NCBI GenBank assembly: GCA_963663845.2
Contig: OY760650.2
Span: 1,488,001-1,552,000, forward strand
DNA from: Versatilivorator sp963663845
GTDB taxonomy: Bacteria; Acidobacteriota; Terriglobia; Versatilivoradales; Versatilivoraceae
Direction of reading: 5' to 3'
DNA: 64,000 nucleotides
A model generated the notes under the pieces. That model made no database searches. It worked only from the letters and a program-made list of their open reading frames with translations, and was not told where the DNA came from. Shown piece after piece: positions 25,647 through 34,036 of this stretch. Position 1 is the first letter of the stretch. The number at the start of each line of letters is the position of its first letter. Both the position numbers and the translations under genes were made by a program.

Positions 25647-27131
25647 ATGAAAGGGATCATCGTGACTTCGACGGCCGGGTTCCTGCTTCTCGCCGGAGCC
25701 GGGCGGGCTCTGGCGAAGGACCCCGCCGCTCACCTCTCTCACCTTCAAGCCGGCACCGTCAGGTACGTCAAGGGAATGCAGCTTCTGCTTGCCGGCGGGC
25801 AAGGGGCGCCGGCTGAACTCGCAGTCGGCCACCGCTTGGAGCCCGGGGACATGGTCAGGACCGGCCGCGGGGACCGTCTCGAAATCATGCTGCATCCGGG
25901 CGGCTACCTGCGCCTGGCTGACCGGGCCCGGCTGGAAGTCCTGGACACGGCCTACCGCAAGATGCACTTCCGCGTCTCTGAAGGAACGGTCGTCGTCGAC
26001 TCCAGGCGCTTCAAGGGCCGGCGCCACGCCTTCAGGCTATCGACGCCGGCAGGAGACCTGGATCTTCTCAAAGACGGATTTTATCGAATTGAAGCCAAGG
26101 AACCGTCTTCACTGGAGGTTGCCGTTCACTCCGGCAAGTTGAACTGGCTGAAGAGAGACGGACAATCGTTGAACCTGACCCATGGCAAGCGGTACGTTTC
26201 CCCTGGCGCCGGAGAAACCACTCCGGCGGTGGCCGAGCTGGGCAAGCACAGCCGCGATCACCTCGACCCCTGGGGCCAGGCGCGTTCGGCCTTCCTGTTG
26301 AACAGCTTCTGGGGAAGACCGCCTCGATATTCTCTGGCGGGCAGCGACCGCTGGCTGTTGACGGCCGGTCACAAGTTGAAGGCCGGGGGGGAGCTGAGGA
26401 CCCTGGAGAACGGTCGCGCGGAACTGCTCTTGAATCCGGGCAGCTACTTGCGGCTCGCCGAGAGCAGCCTGGTCCGATTCATCAGGACGGGTTACGCCAC
26501 CATGAAGTTCGAGATTCTGCAGGGTGAAGTCATCCTGGAATCCGCCGCCTTCAATCCCGCCATCCACTCGCTGTCCATAGCCACGCCCGCGGGCGATTTT
26601 CAAGTGGCCGCCAAAGGGCTGTATCGCCTCCGCCTGGAGCCCCGGTTGCGCGTCTCGGTCTACAAGGGGGCCTTGGAATGGATGGGGAACAGCCGCAAGA
26701 GGCGACGTCTCGAAGCCGGCAGAAGCTACCGGGTCGAAGCGGCCACCTCCGGACTTCACTCGGGAAAGCTGAGGAAGAAGGACGACCTCAACCAATGGAG
26801 CAAGAAACGGGCCCAGCAGTTGACCCGGTCCAATTCACGCCTCTCGGCCCGGCTGCGCCGGTCGGCCTACCCCAGCTTCGGCTACCAGAACCGGGGAGGA
26901 TGGGTGCTCGGCAGCCGGTCCCAAGGGTTCACCTTCGTGCCCTTCGATTCCAAGCCCAAATCCCCCTATGGATTTCGCTACGGCAACGCCCTGTGGATCA
27001 AGTCCAAGGACCTCGGGGAAATACGCAACGGTCGAAGGCAAGAGTCGGTAGGACAGGACGAACATGATCGCGAGTTGCAGCAAAATGCCGGGCATCGCGC
27101 GCAAATGGGGATAGGGAGGTGGAACAACTGA
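25647..27131 (+). CDS. Exported protein with two FecR-like domains, copy 1
   Basis: This is a 494-residue protein. The ATG at 25647 (GAGAGG 7 nt upstream) gives the signal peptide MKGIIVTSTAGFLLLAGAG. Two FecR-like units are visible. Unit one has 'AGTVRYVKGMQLLL', 'GDMVRTGRGDRLEIML', 'GGYLRLAD' and 'LSTPAGDLDLLKDGFYRI'. Unit two has 'LKAGGELRTLENGRAELLL', 'GSYLRLAE' and 'IATPAGDFQVAAKGLYRL'. They are separated by 'DPWGQARSAFLLNSFWGRPP'. The tail has 'YPSFGYQNRGGWVLGS' and 'FVPFDSKPKSPYGF', shared with the paralog at 47043-48539. Unlike true FecR there is no cytoplasmic anti-sigma part and no sigma gene nearby. The stop overlaps the next ATG by one base (TGATG). Confidence 0.82.
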   Translation: MKGIIVTSTAGFLLLAGAGRALAKDPAAHLSHLQAGTVRYVKGMQLLLAGGQGAPAELAVGHRLEPGDMVRTGRGDRLEIMLHPGGYLRLADRARLEVLDTAYRKMHFRVSEGTVVVDSRRFKGRRHAFRLSTPAGDLDLLKDGFYRIEAKEPSSLEVAVHSGKLNWLKRDGQSLNLTHGKRYVSPGAGETTPAVAELGKHSRDHLDPWGQARSAFLLNSFWGRPPRYSLAGSDRWLLTAGHKLKAGGELRTLENGRAELLLNPGSYLRLAESSLVRFIRTGYATMKFEILQGEVILESAAFNPAIHSLSIATPAGDFQVAAKGLYRLRLEPRLRVSVYKGALEWMGNSRKRRRLEAGRSYRVEAATSGLHSGKLRKKDDLNQWSKKRAQQLTRSNSRLSARLRRSAYPSFGYQNRGGWVLGSRSQGFTFVPFDSKPKSPYGFRYGNALWIKSKDLGEIRNGRRQESVGQDEHDRELQQNAGHRAQMGIGRWNN

Positions 27132-28279
27132 TGCCCCTCTCCAACCGGCAGCCGGCGCGCCCAGGGCTAGCCGGGAATTCGGCAATCCCGAACGAAAACC
27201 TCGGTTTCCGCTTCCTCTCGGTCGCGGTCCCGGCCGTCCTCCTCTTGGTGGGACCGCCCCGCGCGCAAGCCGCCGATGAATCGGGCTACGTGGGCTCCGG
27301 CCAATGCGTGCAGTGCCACCGGGAGGTTGCCGAGGTCCAGTTGGAGAGCGGCCACCCGCTGACCTTGAGGCGCGTGCGCTCCCTTTCCCGCCTGGTGGAA
27401 TCGGCGCCCCTGGAGTTTTCCGACCCCCGCAACCGGGTGGCCTATCGGATCGAGCGCTCGCCCGACCCCGAGTTCACCCTCGACCTGGTCGCCGCCAGGG
27501 ACGGAGAAGCCGACCGCATGCACCTGCTCTGGGGCATGGGGGCCGGGAGGAAAGGCATCACCTTCATAGGCATGACCGACGCCGGCGCCTACGGCCAGAG
27601 CCGGGTGAGCTGGTACCAGCCCACCGGGGGGCTGGACATCACCACCGGGTTGGAGGACCGGGTCGACAACGCCTACGATGCCCTGGCCGACTGGATGAGC
27701 CCGCCTCAACGAGAGCACTGCTTTGCCTGCCACACCACCCGGAACGCCGACCGGCCACCTGAGACAATGGACCCGGCCTCGGCCGGCGTCCACTGCGAAC
27801 GCTGTCACGGGCCGGGTCAGGAACACGTCCAGGCCATGACCCGAGGAGATCCCGATCCCGCCGCCACCATCGGCAACCCGGGGAAGATGCCGGCCATCGA
27901 GCAGCTCTATTTCTGCGGCGCCTGCCACGGAGCGCCGCCGGGGGGCAGCGACCTGCAGGAGCTGGCCCGGTTCATGGTCGACGAGGAGGTGTCCCGCTTC
28001 CCGGCCCAGCGCCTGGTGTTGAGCCAGTGCTATAGCGAGAGCCGGGATCAACTGAAGTGCACGAGCTGCCACGACCCGCACCAGAGCCTGGTGCAAACCC
28101 CTGCGGCCTACGATTCCAAGTGCCTGTCCTGCCATGGAGGCGATCACGCCATGGCCTCCGGATGCAAGGTGGCTGCCAGCCAGTGCAGCTCCTGTCACAT
28201 GCCCTTTGTCGAGGGCTTCATGACCCACTCCGAGTTCGCCGACCACTGGATCCGCATCGTCGCCGAAAGGAAACCCTGA
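27131..28279 (+). CDS. Exported seven-heme c-type cytochrome, copy 2
   Basis: This is a 382-residue protein. It starts at the ATG at 27131, overlapping the stop of the FecR-like gene, with GGGAGG upstream. An N-terminal hydrophobic segment (FLSVAVPAVLLLVGPP) precedes 'AQAADESGYVG'. It has seven CxxCH motifs: CVQCH, CFACH, CERCH, CGACH, CTSCH, CLSCH and CSSCH. Motifs YRIERSP, GAGRKGITFIG, YGQSRVSWYQ and FMTHSEFADHWIR are shared with 19008-20192. It is the middle gene of a tight operon of FecR-like, cytochrome and TPR genes. The role is electron transfer in the envelope; the partner is unknown. Confidence 0.88.
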   Translation: MPLSNRQPARPGLAGNSAIPNENLGFRFLSVAVPAVLLLVGPPRAQAADESGYVGSGQCVQCHREVAEVQLESGHPLTLRRVRSLSRLVESAPLEFSDPRNRVAYRIERSPDPEFTLDLVAARDGEADRMHLLWGMGAGRKGITFIGMTDAGAYGQSRVSWYQPTGGLDITTGLEDRVDNAYDALADWMSPPQREHCFACHTTRNADRPPETMDPASAGVHCERCHGPGQEHVQAMTRGDPDPAATIGNPGKMPAIEQLYFCGACHGAPPGGSDLQELARFMVDEEVSRFPAQRLVLSQCYSESRDQLKCTSCHDPHQSLVQTPAAYDSKCLSCHGGDHAMASGCKVAASQCSSCHMPFVEGFMTHSEFADHWIRIVAERKP

Positions 28280-28310
28280 ACGCCGGGGGATTGCCGGCCA
28301 GGAACGCCCA

Positions 28311-29354
28311 ATGGTTACTCCGCTCAATGCCGGAAACGAAGGATGGGTCCCCCCGGCAGAGCGGACGAGCCGCCTGCCTCGGAGGGAGTTGCGCCGGCTA
28401 TCGGCCGTCCCGGCGCTTGCCCTGGTCCTTCTCTGGACAGTCCGGCTCGGGGCGCAATCGGCCGACTACCTGGAGGCCAAGGAGCGCTATGAGCGCCAGG
28501 AGTATCTGCTGGCCATGCTGGCGGCTCAGAAAGCGGTGCAGCAGGAGGGTGGGAACGCCGACTACCGGCACCTGTACGGCATGACGCTGCTGCAGCTCAA
28601 CCAGTACAGCGACGCCGAACCCGAACTGCGCCGGGCCCTGGCTCTGGACCCCTCCAAAGCCGACTTCCACTACGGCGTGGCGGCTCTCATACTCCAGCAG
28701 CGGAGCGAAACCGAAGACCCGACCGATCCCATGGGGATGGGCGCCAGAAACAGGACCAGCGAGCCGGTGGAAGAGGGCATTCGGCTCCTGGAAAAAACCC
28801 TGGAACTGGACCCCGGCCACCTCAAGGCCAGGATGCACCTGGGGCGCACCTACCACCAGCAGAACATGAGGAGCAAGGCTCTTCGGCAGTTCGAGGCGGT
28901 GGCGGCCAGGGATCCTGGCTACGCCTGGGCTCACTACCACCTGGCCGCCATTTACCTGGACGCCGGGCAGTTTCGAGAGGCCCTGCAGGCCTTGCAACGG
29001 GAGGTGGAGCACCACCCGGACCATGGCCAGGCCCGCCTGGAGCTGGCCGACCTGCTGCTTCAGCTCGGAAAACCCAAGCCGGCTCTCTCCCAGTTGACGG
29101 CCGTTTCCGCGGAGAGCCAAACGGTCTCGCTTCCCGATCTCCACTTCGGCCTGGCCAAGGTCTATCGCAGGCTCGGCCAGTTGGACAAGGCCATCGCGTC
29201 TGCCCGGCAGTCCATCCGGCTGCTGCCCGACAATCCGGTGGCGCACCGCCTTCTGGCCAGACTCTACGGGGATGCCGGACAGTCCGAACAGGCCCGGCAG
29301 GCGCTGGAAAGCTACCGGGAACTGAAGGAGCGGATCGAGCGCTTTGCTCGATGA
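28311..29354 (+). CDS. Exported TPR protein, class I, in cytochrome operon
   Basis: This is a 347-residue protein with AGGA 7 nt before the ATG. After a basic N-region, a hydrophobic stretch (AVPALALVLLWTVRLGAQS) leads into 'DYLEAKERYERQEYLLAMLAAQ', 'NQYSDAEPELRRALAL' and the class I insert 'PTDPMGMGARNRTSEPVEEG', then five or six more TPR units. It starts 31 bp after the seven-heme cytochrome. This linkage mirrors the fusion of the same TPR module to a cytochrome at 9604-11742, which supports a physical TPR-cytochrome partnership. Confidence 0.83.
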   Translation: MVTPLNAGNEGWVPPAERTSRLPRRELRRLSAVPALALVLLWTVRLGAQSADYLEAKERYERQEYLLAMLAAQKAVQQEGGNADYRHLYGMTLLQLNQYSDAEPELRRALALDPSKADFHYGVAALILQQRSETEDPTDPMGMGARNRTSEPVEEGIRLLEKTLELDPGHLKARMHLGRTYHQQNMRSKALRQFEAVAARDPGYAWAHYHLAAIYLDAGQFREALQALQREVEHHPDHGQARLELADLLLQLGKPKPALSQLTAVSAESQTVSLPDLHFGLAKVYRRLGQLDKAIASARQSIRLLPDNPVAHRLLARLYGDAGQSEQARQALESYRELKERIERFAR

Positions 29355-29412
29355 TCCTGCAGGATGAGAACATCTGACCCTGGACCACAGGCCGCTTTCT
29401 GAAAACAATGAA

Positions 29413-29680
29413 AAAGAGGAATCCACGAAGGGGCACGAAGGACTGACAAGAGTTATCCACAAGGGAAAACGACGAACCACGAATGCACACGAATGAACAC
29501 CAATAAGGAGTGATTGATGAGGTGTCGATTGGCGAGGTGTCACAACCAAATTCGAGGGGCTATATATGAAGGAGATGAAGTCATACCAAGGTGACAAAGT
29601 TCCTGAAGCATTGTGGCGCCGCTGATCGTTGCAGGAGGTTCGTCTGTCTTCGTGTCTATTCGTGTTCATTCGTGGTTCGC
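29413..29680. repeat. CACGAATGNACACGAATGAACAC repeat, inverted pair
   Basis: A copy of about 92 bp (29413-29504; GAATCCACGAAGGGGCACGA ... CACGAATGAACACCAAT) is followed at about 29651-29680 by an inverted fragment (TCTATTCGTGTTCATTCGTG). Other copies are at 33967-34022 and 48883-48974. The 400 bp between the TPR gene and the next gene hold only this and a promoter candidate. Confidence 0.7.
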
Positions 29681-29685
29681 CTTTA

Positions 29686-29715
29686 TTGACGATTGCTTGT
29701 TTTTCCTCGAATGAT
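29686..29715 (+). promoter_or_regulatory. Candidate sigma-70 promoter of the GHL10-like gene
   Basis: TTGACG (29686-29691), an 18-bp spacer and AATGAT (29710-29715) lie directly after the repeat fragment and about 40 bp before the ATG at 29754. Confidence 0.35.
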
Positions 29716-29753
29716 CTGCCCGGCAGGATCGATCGGAAGGAGGAGGTTCAAGA

Positions 29754-31490
29754 ATGACTGACCCAAGCTCAAAGAGTAGTCGAAGACGGGCGATGGTCCT
29801 CGGCCTGGGAGCCGTCATCGGTCCGGCGCTGGCGGGAATGCTGGCCTGCTCCGGACCGGTTCCGGACCCGCGGGCCAACTGGTCGGACGCCAAGAAGGCC
29901 CGGGTGGAAGCGGCGGCAAGGCAGCGCCGCATCATCTTCAACGACGACAGCTACGAGCTGTCCCGCGACGACGCCGGCACGCCGGAAGGATTCCTGAAGC
30001 GCCGGCTGCAACCCCTGGCCGGGACCCAGGTCGACACCATTTCCTGGTCCATCCTGGGGGGGTGGGCCGACGCCCCCGTGTACGACAGCGAGGTCCAGCC
30101 CATCTACGGCGATGCCCATGGCGGTCCGCCCGCCTATTGGTCCAAGGTCACCGCCAACGTGAAGCAATTGATCCGCTCAGGCCGCGGCCCCCTGCAGATC
30201 GTCATCGATTTCGCCCGCTCTCATGGCATGGAGATCCTGGCCTCGGTCCGCATGAACGACGTTCACGACAGCTTCATCGAAGGCGGCCTGACCACCTGGA
30301 AGAAGGAACATCCGCAGTACCTGGTGGACCCCTTGGGCAGGCTCACCTCTCTCGAGCTCTATATCACCTCCCAGGACTTCTCCCACCCGGAGGTCCGGCA
30401 GCGCAAGATCGAGATCATCGAGGAGGTGGCCCGCCGCTACGAGGTTGACGGCTTCGAGCTGGATTTCATTCGCCACCCGGTGTTCTTCAGTCCCACCATG
30501 CAGGGAGAGCCGGTGAGCGCCGGCCAGGTCGAGGTCATGACGGCCTTCATGCGCCGCATCCGCAAGCTGACCGACATCCAGGCCCGGCGGCGGGGCCGTC
30601 CGCTGCTGCTGGCGACTCGAGTGCCGGACAGCTTCCAACTGGCCCTGGACATCGGGCTGGACCTGAAAGGCTGGCTGGAAGAGGACCTGGTGGACATTCT
30701 GATTGCCGGAGGCGGCTATGCCCCCTTCAGCCTGCCCCTGGCCGAGTTCACCTCCGCGGCCCGCCCCCACGGCGTGCTGGTCTATCCCTGCATCAACCAG
30801 AGCGCCGCCAACAACGTGTCCGGGGGACGCTTTCTGGAGGGGGTGCGGGGCATGGCCAGCAACTGGTTCCGGACCGGGGCCGACGGCGTCTACCTCTGGA
30901 ACCTGGGGACGCCCTTCGAGTACAAGACCGGTCAGGACCTGGTGGAGACGCGCCGGAGGTCCTATGCCTGCCTGAGCGATATCGGCGAGCGCCGCACTCT
31001 GGCGGCCAAGGACAAGCTGTTTGGCGTGGACAACCATACCGGTGGAGTGATCGACTACTACGCTCACATCTCCAGCCCTCGGCCGCTGCCCGTCAGCCGG
31101 GAGGGAGCCATAAAATATGGAGTGGTGGGAAGGGTTCCGCTGGTGGTCGGGGACGACCTGGCATCGGCCAAAGAAACGGGAACGCTCGACGCCATGAGGC
31201 TGGTGCTGGATGTGAGGAGCGCCGCCGGGCCGGCGGCGGTGGTCTGCCGGGTGAACGGCAAGGACCTGGCCGGCGGACAATCCACCGTCATCGACGCCGG
31301 CAAGGGCGAGTATCGGGTGAGCTATCCCGTGGACGCTCCCCCCCTGCGCCAGGGAATGAACACCGTGGTGCTGGCCCTCAAGGGCTCGCGCCCCAGGCCG
31401 GGGGCCGTTCGGCCCGAACGCCTGCCCGGGATGGCTGCCTGGGCGCAGTTTCACGGCGTGCGGCTGGAGGTCGACTATCGATCAGAGTGA
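29754..31490 (+). CDS. GHL10/DUF187-like glycoside-hydrolase-type lipoprotein
   Basis: This is a 578-residue protein with a strong AAGGAGGAGG site. The N-terminus has a twin-arginine-like SRRRAMVLGLG and a lipobox AGMLAC (Cys32), so it is likely a Tat-exported lipoprotein. The core resembles a (beta/alpha)8 barrel of the GHL10 / 'family 10-like glycosylhydrolase' kind: 'VDTISWSILGGW', 'IDFARSHGMEILASVRMND', 'YEVDGFELDFIRHPVFF', 'DILIAGGGYAPF', 'GADGVYLWNLG'. Acidic residues in FELDFIRHP are catalytic candidates. A beta-sandwich region ends the protein. The substrate is probably a polysaccharide, by family analogy only. It is followed 18 bp later by a PhyH-type gene. Confidence 0.75.
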   Translation: MTDPSSKSSRRRAMVLGLGAVIGPALAGMLACSGPVPDPRANWSDAKKARVEAAARQRRIIFNDDSYELSRDDAGTPEGFLKRRLQPLAGTQVDTISWSILGGWADAPVYDSEVQPIYGDAHGGPPAYWSKVTANVKQLIRSGRGPLQIVIDFARSHGMEILASVRMNDVHDSFIEGGLTTWKKEHPQYLVDPLGRLTSLELYITSQDFSHPEVRQRKIEIIEEVARRYEVDGFELDFIRHPVFFSPTMQGEPVSAGQVEVMTAFMRRIRKLTDIQARRRGRPLLLATRVPDSFQLALDIGLDLKGWLEEDLVDILIAGGGYAPFSLPLAEFTSAARPHGVLVYPCINQSAANNVSGGRFLEGVRGMASNWFRTGADGVYLWNLGTPFEYKTGQDLVETRRRSYACLSDIGERRTLAAKDKLFGVDNHTGGVIDYYAHISSPRPLPVSREGAIKYGVVGRVPLVVGDDLASAKETGTLDAMRLVLDVRSAAGPAAVVCRVNGKDLAGGQSTVIDAGKGEYRVSYPVDAPPLRQGMNTVVLALKGSRPRPGAVRPERLPGMAAWAQFHGVRLEVDYRSE

Positions 31491-31508
31491 AAGACCGGGA
31501 GAACTTCA

Positions 31509-32267
31509 ATGCCTGCAACCCTGAACACCTCTCAACTGGCCGCCCGCTTTCAGGAAGACGGGTTCGTGGTGGTGAAGGGATTCCTGGACACCGAGGAACT
31601 GAAGCAGACGGAGCGGGAGATCGACCGCTACATCGCCGAGGTCCTGCCCTCCGTCCCTCGGATTCACGTGGTCTACGAGTCGGGCTGGAGCGGGCCGCTG
31701 AAGCAGTTCTCCAGGTTGGAACTCCATGACGAGTACTTTCGGCAGGCGCTCCGGCGGCCGGCCACCCTGGATCTGCTCGGCGCCTGCCTGGGAGAGCCGG
31801 TGGAGCCCATCACCACCGAAGTCTTCTACAAACCCGCCCGAGTCGGTTCGCCGGCCCTCTACCACCAGGAGAACGCCTACTTCAATTACCTCCCCCCCTA
31901 CGGCCTGGTGATCTGGATCAGCCTGGACGAGACCACCCTCGAAAACGGCGCCGTCCATTTCGCCCGCGGCAGCCACCGGCTGGGAGAAATCCCCCACGTC
32001 CGCACGGGACTTCCCCTGTTCACCAAGGCCCTCTCCGAGCCTCCCGACCCCGAACTCTACCCGGAAGTCCCGGCCCTGCTCCAACCGGGAGACGCCTCCA
32101 TCCACCACTTCCTCACCGTCCACCGCAGCGGCCCCAACAACACCGATTCCCATCGCCGCGGATTCGTGCTCGACTACCGAGGCCGCAGCACCGAGGTCAA
32201 CCAGGAAGCGCTGCAGAGCCACGAAGCCTACCGGAAGCGCATCTACCGCAAGGCGGGAGCCCTGTAG
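31509..32267 (+). CDS. Phytanoyl-CoA dioxygenase (PhyH)-family protein
   Basis: This is a 252-residue protein with no signal peptide, so it is cytoplasmic. GGGAG lies 7 nt before the ATG. It follows the Fe(II)/2-oxoglutarate PhyH pattern: 'FQEDGFVVVKGFLDTEE' near the N-terminus, the first iron ligands in 'YHQENAYF' (His119, with Glu121 where Asp is more usual), 'IWISLDETTLENGAVHFARGS', the third ligand in 'LTVHRSGPN' (His205), and an Arg in 'HRRGF' for 2-oxoglutarate. Many environmental members are of unknown substrate. It is probably co-transcribed with the GHL10-like gene. It converges on the next gene with only 8 bp between stops. Confidence 0.85.
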   Translation: MPATLNTSQLAARFQEDGFVVVKGFLDTEELKQTEREIDRYIAEVLPSVPRIHVVYESGWSGPLKQFSRLELHDEYFRQALRRPATLDLLGACLGEPVEPITTEVFYKPARVGSPALYHQENAYFNYLPPYGLVIWISLDETTLENGAVHFARGSHRLGEIPHVRTGLPLFTKALSEPPDPELYPEVPALLQPGDASIHHFLTVHRSGPNNTDSHRRGFVLDYRGRSTEVNQEALQSHEAYRKRIYRKAGAL

Positions 32268-32275
32268 CCGGCGTT

Positions 32276-34036
32276 TCAGAACTCGTCCGCCAGGCCCTTC
32301 TCTTCATCGATCAGATAGTGCCGGTCGGCATCGAGGTCACGAAACTCCTGCACCACCCCGCTGGGCCACTTCACCTGCACCTTGTCGATGCGCTCGGCGC
32401 TCCCCAGGCCGAAATGGGCCCTGGGGTCGCTGGCCGAGAAGATGCCGACGGTTCGCTTGATCTCCCGGACCTGGCGGAGCTCGCCGGCGGCCACCGTGAC
32501 GCGGGCGCCGATGCCGTCACGGTTGCTCCGCGCTCCCCGGGCGCGGAACATGACCCAATGGTTGGGATGGGCGCCTTCATGCCTGAAGAGCTGGGGAGTC
32601 CCGTTGAGGTTGCCGATAATGAAGTCGATGTCGCCGTCGTTGTCCAGGTCTCCGAAGGACATGCCCCGGCCCGCCAGCTCCTTTTGCAGGTCGGGTCCGG
32701 CCGACTTCCTCACATCCCTGAAGGTTCCGTCCTTGCGGTTCAGGTAGAAGGACGAAGGCTGGTAATAGCGGTCGGACCAGCCGGCCGTCAGCACCAGCGC
32801 ATAGACGTGGCCGTTGGAGTGGAAGATGTCCTTCCAGCCGTCATGGTTCAAGTCGTAGAATCCGGCCCCCCAGCCAACCAGCATCCATTCCGGCTGGCTC
32901 AGCCGGGCCTGTTGGCTCACGTCCTCGAACAGGAGTCGTCCTCGATTGTGGTAGAGCGTGCTGTAGTCGTCGGCGAAGTTGGTCACGAACAGGTCCAGGC
33001 GCCCGTCGTTGTCGTAGTCGGCCGCATCCACCCCCATGCCTGCCTGGAAACGCCCGTCGGCATCGGTCGCCAGGCCGCTCAGAAAACCCGTTTCCTCGAA
33101 AGTTCCGTCTCCCTGGTTGACAAAGAGTTGATTGGGCGTGCTGTCGTTGGCCACGTAGAGGTCCGGATCCCCGTCGCTGTCCAGGTCGGCCCAAACCACC
33201 CCCAGGGAGTAATAGTGGTTCTTCACGTTCAATCCGGCTGCCTCGGTGACGTCCGAGAAGGTGCCGTCTCCGTTGTTTCGGTAGAACCGATTGGCCGCCC
33301 CCTCCAGGCCAATCGGACCGCAAAAGGCCGGGGCTCCCCGATAGTTGCAGATGGGCTTGGAGCCGGGAGGGGGCAGACTGTCGAAGTCGTAGCGAACGTA
33401 GTTGCAGACGTAGAGGTCCAGGTCCCCGTCCAGGTCGTAGTCGCCAAAGGCCGAAGAGGAGCTCAACCCGGCGTCTCCCACACCAGCCTGCGCGGTGACG
33501 TCCTGGAAGGTGCCGTCTCCCCGGTTCCTGTAGAGGATGTTGGCCTGCAAGTTGTTCAGGTAGACGTCCACAAAGCCGTCGTTGTCGTAGTCCCCCAGCG
33601 TGACTCCCATCCCCCAGGCCGGCCGGGTCAGACCCGCCTCCCGGGTCACCTCCTTGAAGGTCCCGTCTCCCTGGTTCCGATAGAGCGCGCCGTGCGGATT
33701 GTCTCCCTTGCGGAATCGTTCCAGGGTGGACCCCTGAACCAGGATCAAGTCCAGCCAGCCGTCGTTGTCGTAATCGAAGAAGCCGGCCCCGCCTCCCTTG
33801 GCCTCGAACAGGTAGGGCTTGGTCTTCTCGGGACCGTTGATATGGAGGAAATCGATGCCGCTGGAGCCGCTGACGTTGGTGAACCGGGGCACCGACTCCG
33901 CCCAAAGGAGCCCCCCGGCCGAGAGCGCCAGACACAGCCCAATCAAGACTGACAGGGATTTGAAAGATTGGTGTTCATTCGTGTCCATTCGTGGTTCGTC
34001 GTTCCCCTTAGTGGACAACTCTCTCCCCACCCTCAT
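32276..34036 (-). CDS. ASPIC/UnbV FG-GAP beta-propeller protein, type 2, copy A
   Basis: This is a 586-residue protein. The ATG at 34036 overlaps the stop of the TPR gene (ATGA), so translation is coupled; a second in-frame ATG at 33988 is possible. Between the two starts lies a dispersed-repeat copy, giving a long odd N-region before the hydrophobic part 'LSVLIGLCLALSAGGLLW'. FG-GAP repeats carry DYDNDGWLDL, DYDLDGDLDLY, DLDSDGDPDLY and DLDNDGDIDF. The C-terminal ASPIC/UnbV domain has 'RDGIGARVTVAAGELRQV' and 'VQVKWPSGVVQEF'. Type 2 marks are 'NVSGSSGIDFLHINGPEK' and 'EAKGGGAGFFDYDNDG', shared with 48891-50744. Confidence 0.86.
   Translation of the reverse strand: MRVGRELSTKGNDEPRMDTNEHQSFKSLSVLIGLCLALSAGGLLWAESVPRFTNVSGSSGIDFLHINGPEKTKPYLFEAKGGGAGFFDYDNDGWLDLILVQGSTLERFRKGDNPHGALYRNQGDGTFKEVTREAGLTRPAWGMGVTLGDYDNDGFVDVYLNNLQANILYRNRGDGTFQDVTAQAGVGDAGLSSSSAFGDYDLDGDLDLYVCNYVRYDFDSLPPPGSKPICNYRGAPAFCGPIGLEGAANRFYRNNGDGTFSDVTEAAGLNVKNHYYSLGVVWADLDSDGDPDLYVANDSTPNQLFVNQGDGTFEETGFLSGLATDADGRFQAGMGVDAADYDNDGRLDLFVTNFADDYSTLYHNRGRLLFEDVSQQARLSQPEWMLVGWGAGFYDLNHDGWKDIFHSNGHVYALVLTAGWSDRYYQPSSFYLNRKDGTFRDVRKSAGPDLQKELAGRGMSFGDLDNDGDIDFIIGNLNGTPQLFRHEGAHPNHWVMFRARGARSNRDGIGARVTVAAGELRQVREIKRTVGIFSASDPRAHFGLGSAERIDKVQVKWPSGVVQEFRDLDADRHYLIDEEKGLADEF

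Noticed and set aside
25647..27131. Calling the FecR-like proteins anti-sigma regulators
   Set aside because: They have a cleavable signal, two FecR-like units and no cytoplasmic anti-sigma domain, and no ECF sigma gene is adjacent.
29453..29461. TTATCCACA, a perfect DnaA-box sequence (also inverted at 48926-48934)
   Set aside because: Both copies lie inside the same dispersed repeat, with no clustering of boxes, no AT-rich unwinding region and no dnaA nearby.
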